From NCBI GenBank assembly GCA_016927315.1, contig JAFGMV010000122.1:1-40947 (forward strand): a stretch of 40,947 bases of DNA, written 5' to 3'. Source of the DNA: Anaerolineales bacterium (lineage in GTDB: Bacteria; Chloroflexota; Anaerolineae; Anaerolineales; Villigracilaceae). Below, one piece after another: positions 1 through 9,424 of this stretch. Position numbers and translations under genes: made by a program. The notes beneath the pieces were generated by a model. That model saw only the letters and a list, made by a program, of their open reading frames with translations, made no database searches and was not told the origin of the DNA. Every line of letters begins with the position of its first letter. Position 1 is the first letter of the stretch.

Positions 1-94
1 GACTGAAACCCCGCTTCGCGGGTAAGTCTTACGCTCAACCAGGCTGGGAGGCAGGGAATGGGTGAGACAACAAACTGTTTTTGCAACAATTTTA
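1..94. other. Non-coding DNA upstream of icd
   Basis: I see no gene here. A small perfect hairpin (CCCGC-TTC-GCGGG, 10-22) may be the tail of an upstream transcription unit outside the window. A 9-bp motif GAGGCAGGG (48-56) recurs in inverted orientation at 130-138, so the pair brackets the icd promoter. Confidence 0.4.
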
Positions 95-123
95 TAGACA
101 GTGCACCCAATCTAAAATATAAT
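95..123 (+). promoter_or_regulatory. Putative sigma-70-type promoter of icd
   Basis: The -35 TAGACA (95-100, 5/6 match to consensus) and the -10 TATAAT (118-123, perfect) are separated by exactly 17 bp. Transcription would start near 130, giving a leader of about 230 nt before the icd start codon. No leader structure was recognised. The call rests on motif match only. Confidence 0.6.
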
Positions 124-361
124 TTGGCACCCTGCCTCTCACTTATGTTAAAGGTGGTTATACTTATCCATCATTGAAACCTCGAACTCACCAGACTTTC
201 CTGGTTTATCCAGGCGGTGCCTTGAACAAAAAACACAACCTTTGCCATCTTGAAGGATCTCAGGCAGCGATTGACACACAGCGCTCCGAGGCAAAACCGC
301 CCCCAGCAGGACACAAAGGAAGATGGCAGCCGCTCAGCTAGATTTCTTAAAGGAGAACGTA

Positions 362-1765
362 ATGGCTTACTCGAATGTAACAGTCCCCGCCGGGGGAGCA
401 AAGATAACGATCAAAGACGGCGTGCTGCAGGTACCCGATAACCCCATCATCCCGTTTGTGGAAGGCGACGGTACGGGCCGCGATATCTGGCGCGCCTCTT
501 CACGCGTGTTCGAAGCCGCAGTAGAAAAGGCCTACGGCGGGGCGCGTAAGATTCACTGGATGGAAGTCTACGCCGGCGAGAAAGCCTTCAAGAAGTTCAA
601 CTCCTGGCTGCCGGAAGAGACGGTCGAGGCCTTCACCGAGTTCCTGGTCGGCATCAAGGGACCGCTGACCACGCCCATCGGCGGCGGGATCCGCTCGCTG
701 AACGTGGCCCTGCGCAAACGGCTGGACCTGTACGTCTGCCAGCGCCCGGTGCGCTATTATAAGGGTGTGCCCTCACCGGTCAAGAACCCCGAAGACGTCG
801 ATATGGTCATCTTCCGGGAGAACACTGAAGACATCTACGCCGGGATCGAGTTCGCCAACGGCACAGAAGACAATATAAAGTTCAAAAAACTGTTCAAGGA
901 AAACTTCCCCGAAGAATACAAGAAGATGCGCTTCCCTGAAAGCTCTGGCATCGGCCTGAAACCGGTCTCGGTGGAAGGCACCGAGCGCCTGGTCAGCGCC
1001 GCCATCCGCTGGGCGCTGGACAACGGCCGCCGGAGCGTCAACTTCGTGCACAAGGGCAACATCATGAAGTTCACCGAAGGCGCCTTCAAAGACTGGGGCT
1101 ACGCGACCGCCAAACGCGATTTCCGCGCAGACATCGTCACTGAACGGGAAAGCTGGATCTTAGGGAACAAGGAACACAACCCGGACCTGCCAGTGGAGGA
1201 CAATGCCAGGATGATCGACCCCGGCTACGGGATGATGTCACCCGACAAGCAGGCCGAGATCCGGGCTGAAGTCGAAGCCGCCCTGGCGCTGTGGGAGACC
1301 CACGGCGGCGGAAAGTGGAAGTCGAAGCTGCTGGTAAAAGATTCGATTGCCGATGTCTCGCTGCAGTTCGTCCTGATTCGTCCCAAGGATTATGACATCA
1401 TCGCCACTATGAACCTGAACGGCGACTACATCTCAGACGCCCTGGCCGCCCAGATCGGCGGGATCGGGATCGCACCAGGCGCCAACATCAACTACCAAAC
1501 CGGGCACGCCATCTTCGAGGCCACCCACGGGACGGCGCCCAAATACGCCGACCTGGACAAGGTCAACCCCGGATCGGTCATCCTGTCTGGCGAGATGATG
1601 CTGCGCTACCTGGGCTGGACGGAAGCCGCCGGCCTGATCGTCAAAGGCATGGAAGGCGCCATCGCCGCCAGGACCGTCACCTATGACTTCGAACGCCTGA
1701 TGGAGGGCGCCACCCTGCTGAAGTGCTCCGAGTTTGGGGAGGCGATCATCAAGCATATGGATTGA
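362..1765 (+). CDS. icd: NADP-type isocitrate dehydrogenase
   Basis: Oxidatively decarboxylates isocitrate to 2-oxoglutarate in the TCA cycle; cytosolic. The protein aligns from memory with E. coli Icd over its whole length: [10 protein letters not shown] near the N-terminus, the substrate-binding [12 protein letters not shown] segment with the serine that Icd kinase targets in E. coli at about residue 112, [45 protein letters not shown] and [12 protein letters not shown]. It is about 467 aa against 416 in E. coli. The extra length sits at about residues 265-318, where cyanobacterial enzymes also carry an insert, as I recall. The start at 362 is chosen because AAAGGAG lies 6 nt upstream and the protein then begins like E. 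coli Icd. An ATG at 323 is in frame but its Shine-Dalgarno is too close. The gene is monocistronic, with a terminator 25 nt downstream. Confidence 0.97.
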   Translation: MAYSNVTVPAGGAKITIKDGVLQVPDNPIIPFVEGDGTGRDIWRASSRVFEAAVEKAYGGARKIHWMEVYAGEKAFKKFNSWLPEETVEAFTEFLVGIKGPLTTPIGGGIRSLNVALRKRLDLYVCQRPVRYYKGVPSPVKNPEDVDMVIFRENTEDIYAGIEFANGTEDNIKFKKLFKENFPEEYKKMRFPESSGIGLKPVSVEGTERLVSAAIRWALDNGRRSVNFVHKGNIMKFTEGAFKDWGYATAKRDFRADIVTERESWILGNKEHNPDLPVEDNARMIDPGYGMMSPDKQAEIRAEVEAALALWETHGGGKWKSKLLVKDSIADVSLQFVLIRPKDYDIIATMNLNGDYISDALAAQIGGIGIAPGANINYQTGHAIFEATHGTAPKYADLDKVNPGSVILSGEMMLRYLGWTEAAGLIVKGMEGAIAARTVTYDFERLMEGATLLKCSEFGEAIIKHMD

Positions 1766-1789
1766 AGGTTAGAGAGCAGAACTCAAGAA

Positions 1790-1817
1790 GGGCAGGCAGT
1801 ACGCCTGCCGTTTTTTT
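1790..1817 (+). terminator. Intrinsic terminator of icd
   Basis: A perfect 7-bp stem, GGCAGGC (1791-1797) with GCCTGCC (1803-1809) and loop AGTAC, is followed after one G by seven Ts (1811-1817). It lies 25 nt after the icd stop codon. Confidence 0.85.
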
Positions 1818-1844
1818 GTAAAATCCTTTTGGGCCCGACAGCAC

Positions 1845-1906
1845 GGCGGGTTAGAAACCCGCCCTATAGGCTGCACCCCTGTCGTAGGTCGGGCTTTGAG
1901 CCCGAC
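1845..1906. repeat. Pair of REP-like palindromic hairpins
   Basis: There are two perfect hairpins with 3-nt loops: GGCGGGTT-AGA-AACCCGCC (1845-1863) and GTCGGGCT-TTG-AGCCCGAC (1888-1906). They sit between the convergent icd and peptidase genes. Neither has a T-tract, so they look like dispersed REP/BIME-type elements rather than terminators. No other copy was seen in the window, so repeat status is inferred from form alone. Confidence 0.5.
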
Positions 1907-1919
1907 ATCTTTGGCAGGC

Positions 1920-2687
1920 TCAGAGCCAGCCGCCCGGCTGGCCCTGCAGCATCCGGTAGCTCTGGAAGGCCAGCAAGCCGAACAGCACCGCCAGGAAGAC
2001 ACTCTGCAGCAGCCACAGGCTGAGCATCGCCAGCAGGCCGCCGGCGATCACCGATATCCACAACGACTTGTTGACCCCGTCATACGGGGAGACCTTCAAC
2101 ATGATCTGCCGGACGATGCTTCCGCCGTCCAGCGGATAAACCGGCATCAGGTTGATCACCCCCCAGAAAATATTGATCCACAGCAAGGTGGTAACCAACT
2201 CATGCACGAACCAGGTGAAAAAGGCGCTGCCCAGTGAAAACCCGGGGAAGGGCAGGTAGCCAAGCAGCCACCCCAGGATGCTTCCTCCGCCGGCAGCCAG
2301 TGAGCCAAGGATCAGCACGGCGGCAAAGAGAAAACCCGACAGAGCCCCGGCCAGCGAAATGAAGATCTCCTGGACAGGCGTCGGGGAGACGCTCATCCAG
2401 GTGCTGCCCCAACGGACCTGCTCCGGGATCGTCAGCCCGCCGCCGAAATACAGCAGGATCCTGGAAGACTGTCCGAAGCGCCGCATCACCAGGGCATGGC
2501 CGAGTTCGTGAATAAGCAGCGAAAAAAAGACTGCAAAGACCCAGACCAGGACGCTGATAAGATTCCTTGAACCGCTGCCCAGCAGCAGGGCTACCAGCCA
2601 GAATAGTGGATGCACACGCACCGGGATCCCGGCCACGCGAAAGTTGAGATCATAGCGGGTTTCGGTTTGATAATTGAATAAATTCAT
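1920..2687 (-). CDS. Site-2 protease family membrane metallopeptidase (M50)
   Basis: An intramembrane zinc metallopeptidase of about 255 aa. The HExxH zinc motif is HELGH at residues 60-64, inside a hydrophobic helix. The second family motif, NLMPVYPLDGG, is at residues 179-189, where the Asp is the third zinc ligand. About six hydrophobic segments cover the length. There is no PDZ or CBS domain, so this is the short form of the family. It starts with ATG at 2687 after AAAGG in GGAAAGGCACTGT. It is the last gene of the minus-strand run, but a gap of about 90 bp separates it from the small ORF upstream, so it may be transcribed independently. Its substrate is unknown. Confidence 0.88.
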   Translation of the reverse strand: MNLFNYQTETRYDLNFRVAGIPVRVHPLFWLVALLLGSGSRNLISVLVWVFAVFFSLLIHELGHALVMRRFGQSSRILLYFGGGLTIPEQVRWGSTWMSVSPTPVQEIFISLAGALSGFLFAAVLILGSLAAGGGSILGWLLGYLPFPGFSLGSAFFTWFVHELVTTLLWINIFWGVINLMPVYPLDGGSIVRQIMLKVSPYDGVNKSLWISVIAGGLLAMLSLWLLQSVFLAVLFGLLAFQSYRMLQGQPGGWL

Positions 2688-2775
2688 ACAGTGCCTTTCC
2701 GATTTAGCGCCAATTTGTATTCCATTCTAACAGGACACAGGTACATTTTACCCTCTCCCCGATTGTTAGAAAAAC

Positions 2776-2901
2776 TCATACCCATATTCCTGGTGTTCCT
2801 GCGGCTTCTTCGAAGTCATGGTCCTGCCGCATTTCGAGCAGGTCTTCCGCCGCTCCCTGGTTCTGATTGGCATAGAACTGTAAACGGCGTCCTTCATCCA
2901 T
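2776..2901 (-). CDS. Possible small protein of 41 aa, unknown function
   Basis: A short open frame starts with ATG at 2901, 24 nt downstream of the sulfotransferase stop codon, with GAGGTG about 7 nt upstream. The predicted product is acidic and soluble. It begins MDEGRRLQFYANQNQG, continues with AAEDLLEMRQDHDFEEA and ends in GIWV. I recognise no family. It could be a real small protein co-transcribed with the sulfotransferase, a fragment of a decayed gene, or chance. The ribosome-binding site and codon pattern are the only support. Confidence 0.3.
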   Translation of the reverse strand: MDEGRRLQFYANQNQGAAEDLLEMRQDHDFEEAAGTPGIWV

Positions 2902-2925
2902 AATACACCTCAATAACGTCTTTGA

Positions 2926-3849
2926 TCAGGTGTTTCCCTGATCACACAGCTCCCCGGTTGCCAGCCAGTTCGCACAATCTTCTCCCAATTTCTCTACTGC
3001 CAGGGCTTCATACTGCCAGACCTCTTGCGGGGTAAGGATATCTCTCCACCGGCCGTTGGTTCCCTTGTGCATGAACGCTTCTGCACCGCCTTCGAAAATA
3101 TCTCCCCCAAACGGAACACTGCGAGCCGCATGCGCTTTCATGTAATCAAAAGAACAGTGTCCGAGGACAGCCTCCCAGATCGCCGCGTCAATCGGGATTT
3201 CCAGGAAGGCAGCCATTCGGCGGATCTCGGCCGGCATGTCCCGTTTGAGGTTCGAAAAATGGAACAGCCTCACATTGGGCAGGCTCCTGAGCTGCCACCA
3301 GGAAAGGATGTGCTCCCAGAAAGGCCACCACGGGTAACCATCTTTTGCGAGCCAATCCTGAAAATATTGGGTGACCGACTCGGGCGCGATCCCAAGCGGC
3401 GGCCCGGTCCTCTCCGGAACGCTGTCGATATCCCGGACGACATCCTTTTTGAATTTGCGGTGGTGGTTGTGCAGGCTCCAGAGCACATCGCGGCCATCCC
3501 GACCAATGTAGATGTATTTTGCCTGCGGGGATAGCACCATCGTATCCACCGGCAGGTGACTCTTGACAAAACGCCGGTGGGTCTGGGCTTTATAATGCTG
3601 TAAACGCTCTTCCCGGGCCGGGAAGCGGCAGTCCAACCAGGGAGAGAGTTCGGGAACATTGAGATCCTCGGCTCCGTTCCAGATCAACTGTGCGACGATC
3701 TGCTGGACCCAGGTCGTCCCTGATTTCGAGTAAGCGCAAATAACAATATCACCCTGGCGGTAGACGAACTCATTCCAGACGGTTGAGTCCAGCAGGTGAT
3801 GCCAGTGTTCGCGTTCTTTTTGGGGGAGCGCCTTCGTTTTTATCGTCAT
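2926..3849 (-). CDS. Sulfotransferase (Sulfotransfer_1, cytosolic SULT-like)
   Basis: Transfers sulfate from PAPS to an unidentified acceptor. All the SULT landmarks are visible in the 307-aa product: the 5'-phosphosulfate loop SKSGTTW (about 41-47), the likely catalytic His in VKSHLPVD (about 99), the 3'-phosphate-binding RDGRDVLWSLHN (about 118-129) and the C-terminal KGTNGRW (about 263-269), matching the KGxxGxW motif. I chose ATG at 3849 because AGG lies 9 nt upstream. A TTG at 3858 would add three residues. It lies downstream of asnB and the broken DUF3592-like gene, at the end of the gmd-led unit. It is not closely similar to the two sulfotransferases at 29-34 kb, so it probably has a different acceptor. 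Confidence 0.9.
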   Translation of the reverse strand: MTIKTKALPQKEREHWHHLLDSTVWNEFVYRQGDIVICAYSKSGTTWVQQIVAQLIWNGAEDLNVPELSPWLDCRFPAREERLQHYKAQTHRRFVKSHLPVDTMVLSPQAKYIYIGRDGRDVLWSLHNHHRKFKKDVVRDIDSVPERTGPPLGIAPESVTQYFQDWLAKDGYPWWPFWEHILSWWQLRSLPNVRLFHFSNLKRDMPAEIRRMAAFLEIPIDAAIWEAVLGHCSFDYMKAHAARSVPFGGDIFEGGAEAFMHKGTNGRWRDILTPQEVWQYEALAVEKLGEDCANWLATGELCDQGNT

Positions 3850-3966
3850 TGAATACAACCTGCCAATGTGAACTTCTACCAGCAGGGCGTAAGGGCTGCC
3901 AGAAGCGGTACTACTTCGTGGATTATAAATTCGATCTCAATCAACTCAACCAGCGAACCAACCTGA

Positions 3967-4373
3967 TCAGAGCCGCCAACGTTTCTTGTGGAAAATGGTC
4001 TGCAGCTGATTTCCCGGTTTGATCCACAACCGGCAGCTGCCATCCGGCTGTATCTGCTGCTCCAGGTAGTTCAACAATTGCCTTTCGGTATTGAAGGCGA
4101 CCAGGCGCGAAGATTCTGGAGTCACGCTGTAACGGGTTTCCTGGTAGTCATATTCACACAGCAGGCGGTACCCCCGGGTTTAGGCATCCACGCTGTCTGG
4201 GTCTCCGAGACATTCCTGGACCTCGCGGTCAATGCAGCGCGCCTCCACCCGTACCCATCCGGCCTGCCGTCTATACACCGAGTAGACAATCCCCAGCATC
4301 CCAATCGCCAGGCGGCATTGGGGCAGCGATCCTGTATTTGGCAAAGTTTATTTTGAAACCCGCTTGTGCTCAT
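3967..4373 (-). pseudogene. Broken DUF3592-like small membrane protein gene
   Basis: The ATG at 4373 overlaps the asnB stop codon in ATGA, a normal coupled start, but that frame soon turns into non-protein-like sequence. A second frame takes over at about 4290-4320 and reads a hydrophobic segment (AIGMLGIVYSVYRR) followed by GWVRVEARCIDREVQE. It then hits an in-frame TAA at 4180-4182 and resumes with YRLLCEYDYQETRYSV through to LWIKPGNQLQTIFHKKR, with its stop at 3967. A membrane anchor plus VEARC, a Y-x-Y-x-Y-type strand and a PGN segment resembles DUF3592. So there are two lesions, a frameshift and a nonsense codon. Sequencing error is the main alternative. Confidence 0.6.
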
Positions 4374-6259
4374 GTGGTTTCTTTTAGCTGTCCTTTCCAC
4401 AACCCCAGTGCGACCAGCGCCCACAGCCGCTTGCCGTGGTCCAGTTTTCCGGACTGGTGCTCTTCGAAAATGCGTTCCAGGGCGCCTGCCGCAAACCAGT
4501 CCGCGAGATTCTCATGGATGACCTCACGGCTCCAACCGGCCAGCGGCCCGCGGAACCAGGTCGACACCGGTACGCCGAAGCCCTGTTTGCCGCGTCCCTG
4601 CACCCGTTCCGGCAGGGCATCCCTGAAGGCTTTCCGCAGCAGGTACTTGCCTTTGCCCCCCCGAATACGCAGGGTTTCGGGCAGCCCGGCAGCCCAGGCC
4701 ATCAGCTCATGGTCCAGGAATGGCGAACGTCCTTCCAGTGAATTGGCCATACTCATCCGGTCGGCCTTGACCAGCAGGTCACCGGGCAGGTAGGTATGGA
4801 TATCCGTATACAGGGTCCGGTTGAGATCGCCATGTGCAGCCGCGCCCCGGAAGGTTTCTATCAGCAGGTTCTCAGCAGCCCGCAGGTCAAGCGCTTCCAG
4901 GTACTCGGGTTTCCACAGGCAGGATTTCTGAGCTGCAGAGAAGTAAGAGCCCCAGCGCAGGATGCTGGCCCGCCGGTCGGTGGCCGCCAGCTGCCTCAGT
5001 CGTTTGAGCCCATTGAGCAGGTCCTGTCCGACCGGGCGGTCGGACCGGTCGGGCAGGCAGCGCACCAGTGCGGGCAGCAGGTTCCCGGTCAGGAAGGCCG
5101 GCAGCGCCAGGTAACGGTTGGCCCATGGATCCAGCCAGTAGCGTTGGTAACCGGCAAAGGCCTCATCCCCGCCGTCCCCGTTCAGGGCAACGGTGACGTA
5201 CTGCCGCGTCATTTTCGAGAGGAAGTACGAAGGCAGGGCCGAAGGGTCGGCAAACGGTTCCCCCACATGCCGGATTACGGTTTCCATCGTCCCCGGAATA
5301 TCCTCGAAGGTCAGGGTGAACTCATGGTGATCCGTGCCGTAGCGTTCTGCAACACTGCGGGCATAAGCGGCTTCTGAAAAGCCGGCTTCCTCAAAGTTGA
5401 TCGTAAAGGTTTTAACCGGCAGGCTGCTGGCCTGCGCCATCATGGCAACCACAATACTTGAATCGATACCACCGCTCAGGTGGGCGCCCAGGGGCACATC
5501 ACTGATCATGCGGATCTTCACGGCTTCGAAGACGCGTTCCCGCAGTTCTTCTGCAAGCTGGCTCTCAGAACCATCCAACCGGGTGCGGTAGTCCAGCTGC
5601 CAGTAGCGCCGGGTGGTGATCCGACCTTGCTGCCAGATCAAGAGATGGGCGGGCAGCAGTTTATAAACGCCTTCGAAAGCCGTGAACGGTTCGGGGATAT
5701 ACTGCAAACTCAGGTACGAATCAACAGCCTGGAAGTTGATTGCCGGCTGATCCGGCAGTGCAGTCAACAGGCTGTGGAGTTCAGACGAAAAATAAAACCC
5801 GTCACCCTGGCGGGAATAGTAAAGCGGCTTCTGCCCCAACCGGTCACGGGCAACCAGCAGCTGCTGTTCCTGTCCGTCCCAGATCGCGAAGGCAAACATT
5901 CCCCGCAGGTAATCAACACACCCCGGCCCATGTTCTTCATACAGGTGGAGGATGCATTCAGTATCAGTGCGGGTTCGAAAGGTATGGCCGCGGGCTTCCA
6001 ACCCGGCGCGCAGTTCGGGGAAATTGTAAATCTCACCATTGAAGACAATCCAGATAGTTTCGTCCTCGTTGCAGATTGGCTGGTCGCCGGTGTTCAGGTC
6101 GATGATCGCCAGGCGCCGCATCGCCAGTCCCACCCCAGGATGGTAGGTATAGCCCTCTCCATCCGGGCCGCGATGGGAAATGGCTGCATTCATCCCTTCC
6201 AACAAGCTGGGCCGGACCGAAGCCTGATCCCGGCGGGCGATCCCGCAAATTCCGCACAT
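4370..6259 (-). CDS. asnB: Asparagine synthetase (glutamine-hydrolysing), AsnB-type amidotransferase
   Basis: The protein is 629 aa. It has an N-terminal class II glutamine amidotransferase domain with the Cys2 nucleophile (MCGICGI), SHRGPDGEG and NGEIYN (74-79), then an ATP-pyrophosphatase synthetase domain with SGGIDSS (262-268). It makes asparagine from aspartate. Paralogues inside polysaccharide loci are widespread and are often thought to amidate uronic-acid or amino-sugar carboxylates instead. The position here, between a GT4 and a sulfotransferase, leaves both roles open. ATG at 6259 follows the upstream GT stop by 2 nt, so translation is coupled. A downstream start overlaps its stop in ATGA. 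Confidence 0.92.
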   Translation of the reverse strand: MCGICGIARRDQASVRPSLLEGMNAAISHRGPDGEGYTYHPGVGLAMRRLAIIDLNTGDQPICNEDETIWIVFNGEIYNFPELRAGLEARGHTFRTRTDTECILHLYEEHGPGCVDYLRGMFAFAIWDGQEQQLLVARDRLGQKPLYYSRQGDGFYFSSELHSLLTALPDQPAINFQAVDSYLSLQYIPEPFTAFEGVYKLLPAHLLIWQQGRITTRRYWQLDYRTRLDGSESQLAEELRERVFEAVKIRMISDVPLGAHLSGGIDSSIVVAMMAQASSLPVKTFTINFEEAGFSEAAYARSVAERYGTDHHEFTLTFEDIPGTMETVIRHVGEPFADPSALPSYFLSKMTRQYVTVALNGDGGDEAFAGYQRYWLDPWANRYLALPAFLTGNLLPALVRCLPDRSDRPVGQDLLNGLKRLRQLAATDRRASILRWGSYFSAAQKSCLWKPEYLEALDLRAAENLLIETFRGAAAHGDLNRTLYTDIHTYLPGDLLVKADRMSMANSLEGRSPFLDHELMAWAAGLPETLRIRGGKGKYLLRKAFRDALPERVQGRGKQGFGVPVSTWFRGPLAGWSREVIHENLADWFAAGALERIFEEHQSGKLDHGKRLWALVALGLWKGQLKETT

Positions 6260-6261
6260 AA

Positions 6262-7398
6262 CTATTCCGCTCTCATCGATGAAAGAATTTCAAGATATCC
6301 AAGGGCCGTGATCCGCCAGGTAAAATGCGCTTCCACACGGCTGCGGGCCTGTTCACCCATCCGCCGGCGCTTCTTTTCGTCTGTCAACAGTTCCACCAGC
6401 GCTTCCTTCAATGCGGCAACATCATCCGGCGGGACCAAAAGACCGGTCTCTCTCGGGGAAACCAGTTCCTCATTCCCGGCAATCCGGGTCGCAATCACTG
6501 GCATCCCGCTCGACATGGCTTCCAGGACGGCATTGGGCATCCCTTCATGCCGGGAAGGAAAGACAAACAAGCTAGTCTGGCGGTACATACGCGCCAGGTC
6601 TTCCTTTTCCTGCCAGCCGGCAAAGTTGACGCGCGCCGCCAGACCCAATGCTTCCACCTGTGCTTCCAGCGCGGCCCGCAGCGGGCCGTCCCCGGCCACC
6701 GTCAGCGACCAGGGCAGGTCTTTGATCTCATCCAGGGCCGGGATCAAAAGATCCAGGCCTTTCTGGTATACCAGGCGCCCAACAAACAACAGGCTGGGGG
6801 GAGACCAGTCTCTTTTATCGGGCGGAGCATACCGGGAGACATCCACACCGTTGGAGATAACCCGGACAGGGAAACGCTCCTCGAACTTAATAGCCAGTTC
6901 TTGCAGCCCCTGGCTGTTGGCGACAATCGCACCAGCCGATTTCCACACCACCCGCAGGAGCGGAGCAGCCAGTTTATGGAAGGTGGCAAAATCATACGGT
7001 CGAAACCCGGGCACATCGCCGCCGCGCAGGGAAACCACGTAAGGTATCTTCAAGAACCATTTCAGGATCAGGGCGATCACCCCACTGGGCGCCCCGAAAA
7101 AGGCCAGGACCACATCGGGTTTCCAATGCATGCAAAAACGCAGCGCGTGGTATGCCCCGGACAGGACAAACCAGCCCTGCTCGAGTGCTCCCGATCGGTC
7201 GGCCCGGCTGCGAAAAGCCGGTATACGGAGTACGCGAACGCCCTCCCGGTCTTCTTCGTGTGGCAAATCCCTAAATGCGGAGGTCAAGACGACCATGTCT
7301 TGACCTTGTTGAACCAGTTCCCTGGCGATGTTGGCGCTGGCATTGCCAGCCCCGCCTCCAATCGGCGGATACTCGCTGTTGATGATCAGAATTTTCAT
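6262..7398 (-). CDS. Glycosyltransferase family 4
   Basis: A GT-B fold retaining glycosyltransferase of 378 aa. The N-terminal glycine-rich loop PPIGGGAGN is at about 11-19, SNGVD at 182-186 and GRLVYQKG at 207-214. The donor-binding E-x7-E is at E285 and E293 in HEGMPNAVLEAMSSG. The sugar donor and acceptor cannot be told from sequence. It lies 15 nt after the GT2 and 2 nt before asnB, so it belongs to the gmd-led operon and probably adds one residue of the repeat unit on the cytoplasmic face. Confidence 0.9.
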   Translation of the reverse strand: MKILIINSEYPPIGGGAGNASANIARELVQQGQDMVVLTSAFRDLPHEEDREGVRVLRIPAFRSRADRSGALEQGWFVLSGAYHALRFCMHWKPDVVLAFFGAPSGVIALILKWFLKIPYVVSLRGGDVPGFRPYDFATFHKLAAPLLRVVWKSAGAIVANSQGLQELAIKFEERFPVRVISNGVDVSRYAPPDKRDWSPPSLLFVGRLVYQKGLDLLIPALDEIKDLPWSLTVAGDGPLRAALEAQVEALGLAARVNFAGWQEKEDLARMYRQTSLFVFPSRHEGMPNAVLEAMSSGMPVIATRIAGNEELVSPRETGLLVPPDDVAALKEALVELLTDEKKRRRMGEQARSRVEAHFTWRITALGYLEILSSMRAE

Positions 7399-7413
7399 CA
7401 GGCCTCAAATGCG

Positions 7414-8376
7414 TTAACGTTTTCCCTTCCTGTCTTTACTGATCACGTCTCGAACTGTATAGGTCGGTTTACGCTGCGCCTCGTGGTAAGTGCGTACCAA
7501 CAACTCGGCAATCAATCCCATCAAGATCGATTGAAACCCAAGAATGAAAAACATCATGCTGGTCTGGAAGAAAGGAGAGCTCAAGACCGATACCGAGGTC
7601 AGAATTCGCCGGATGATGATATAAAGCAGCATAACGGCACTGATCCCCATCAACCCGATGCCAGCGCCGCCAAAGAGATAAATTGGTTTGGATGCATAAC
7701 TCAGCAAGAACTTAACGGTAAACAGGTCCAGGATAACTTTCACTGTCCGTTCAAGGCCATACTTAGCCTTACCAAATTTGCGCTCATGGTGCGTCACGGG
7801 TACTTCAACGATCTTCGCCCCAACCGAAGACGCATATACCGGTATAAAACGATGCATTTCCCCATACAGGCGGAAGCCGGTCAACACATCCCGCCGGTAG
7901 ACTTTCAAGGTGCAGCCATAATCATGCAGGTGGACGCCTGTCACCCATGAAATCAAACCATTTGCGATCCTGGATGGCAGGGTCCGGGTAATAAACGTAT
8001 CCTTGCGGTGTAAGCGCCAGCCGCTGACAACATCATACCCTTCATCGAGCTTCTCAAGCATCATCGGGATATCGGCCGGATCGTTCTGCATATCAGCGTC
8101 GAGGGTTACGATCACATCCCCGGTCGAATGATCAATTCCGGCTGCGATTGCAGCCGTCTGGCCAAAATTCCTCCTGAACACAACCACTTGCACATGGTTA
8201 GAATCCTGCCTGGCGATGTCTTCCAGAACGGCTAAACTGCCATCCCTGCTCCCGTCATCGACGAAGACCAATTCCCAGGGATGCTTGATGGAAGTCATGG
8301 CATCTCGAATGGTCTTGTACAGCAAGGGCAAGGTTTCTTCTTCGTTATAAACCGGAATAACCAGAGAAATGAGCAA
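7414..8376 (-). CDS. Polyprenyl-phosphate glycosyltransferase (GT2, DPM1/ArnC/GtrB-like)
   Basis: A 320-aa GT-A enzyme. The nucleotide-binding DDGSRD is at 40-45 and the metal-binding DAD at 93-95. The C-terminal part has two hydrophobic helices, about 230-257 and 268-293, as in ArnC and GtrB. Such enzymes load a sugar onto undecaprenyl phosphate, producing a lipid donor for GT-C transferases. The multi-spanning proteins in this window could be the users. The start is a TTG at 8376 preceded by AAAGGAAC at good spacing; no ATG fits better. It follows gmd by about 20 nt. Confidence 0.9.
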   Translation of the reverse strand: MLISLVIPVYNEEETLPLLYKTIRDAMTSIKHPWELVFVDDGSRDGSLAVLEDIARQDSNHVQVVVFRRNFGQTAAIAAGIDHSTGDVIVTLDADMQNDPADIPMMLEKLDEGYDVVSGWRLHRKDTFITRTLPSRIANGLISWVTGVHLHDYGCTLKVYRRDVLTGFRLYGEMHRFIPVYASSVGAKIVEVPVTHHERKFGKAKYGLERTVKVILDLFTVKFLLSYASKPIYLFGGAGIGLMGISAVMLLYIIIRRILTSVSVLSSPFFQTSMMFFILGFQSILMGLIAELLVRTYHEAQRKPTYTVRDVISKDRKGKR

Positions 8377-8395
8377 ATCAGTTCCTTTCAGGACT

Positions 8396-9396
<1,001 letters not shown>

Positions 9397-9398
<2 letters not shown>

Positions 9399-9424
9399 TA
9401 TAAGCGTAGTTAGCTGTCTGTCAA
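9397..9424 (-). promoter_or_regulatory. Promoter of the gmd operon
   Basis: On the minus strand a perfect -35 TTGACA (9424-9419) is followed after 16 bp by a perfect -10 TATAAT (9402-9397). The -35 overlaps the stop codon of the upstream membrane-protein gene (9421-9423). Transcription would start near 9390, about 30 nt before the gmd ATG. This splits the 2.9-14.5 kb locus into two transcription units. Confidence 0.75.

Noticed and set aside
2691..2903. Plus-strand frame of 70 codons upstream of the peptidase
   Set aside because: No Shine-Dalgarno, and the composition is unlike a protein. The opposite strand has a better supported, though still weak, small ORF.
5480..7950. Two very long plus-strand open frames (about 520 and 541 codons) opposite asnB, the GT4 and the GT2
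   Set aside because: The minus strand carries complete motif sets for all three genes over the same interval. The plus-strand translations have no recognisable domain and are typical antisense shadows of GC-rich third positions.
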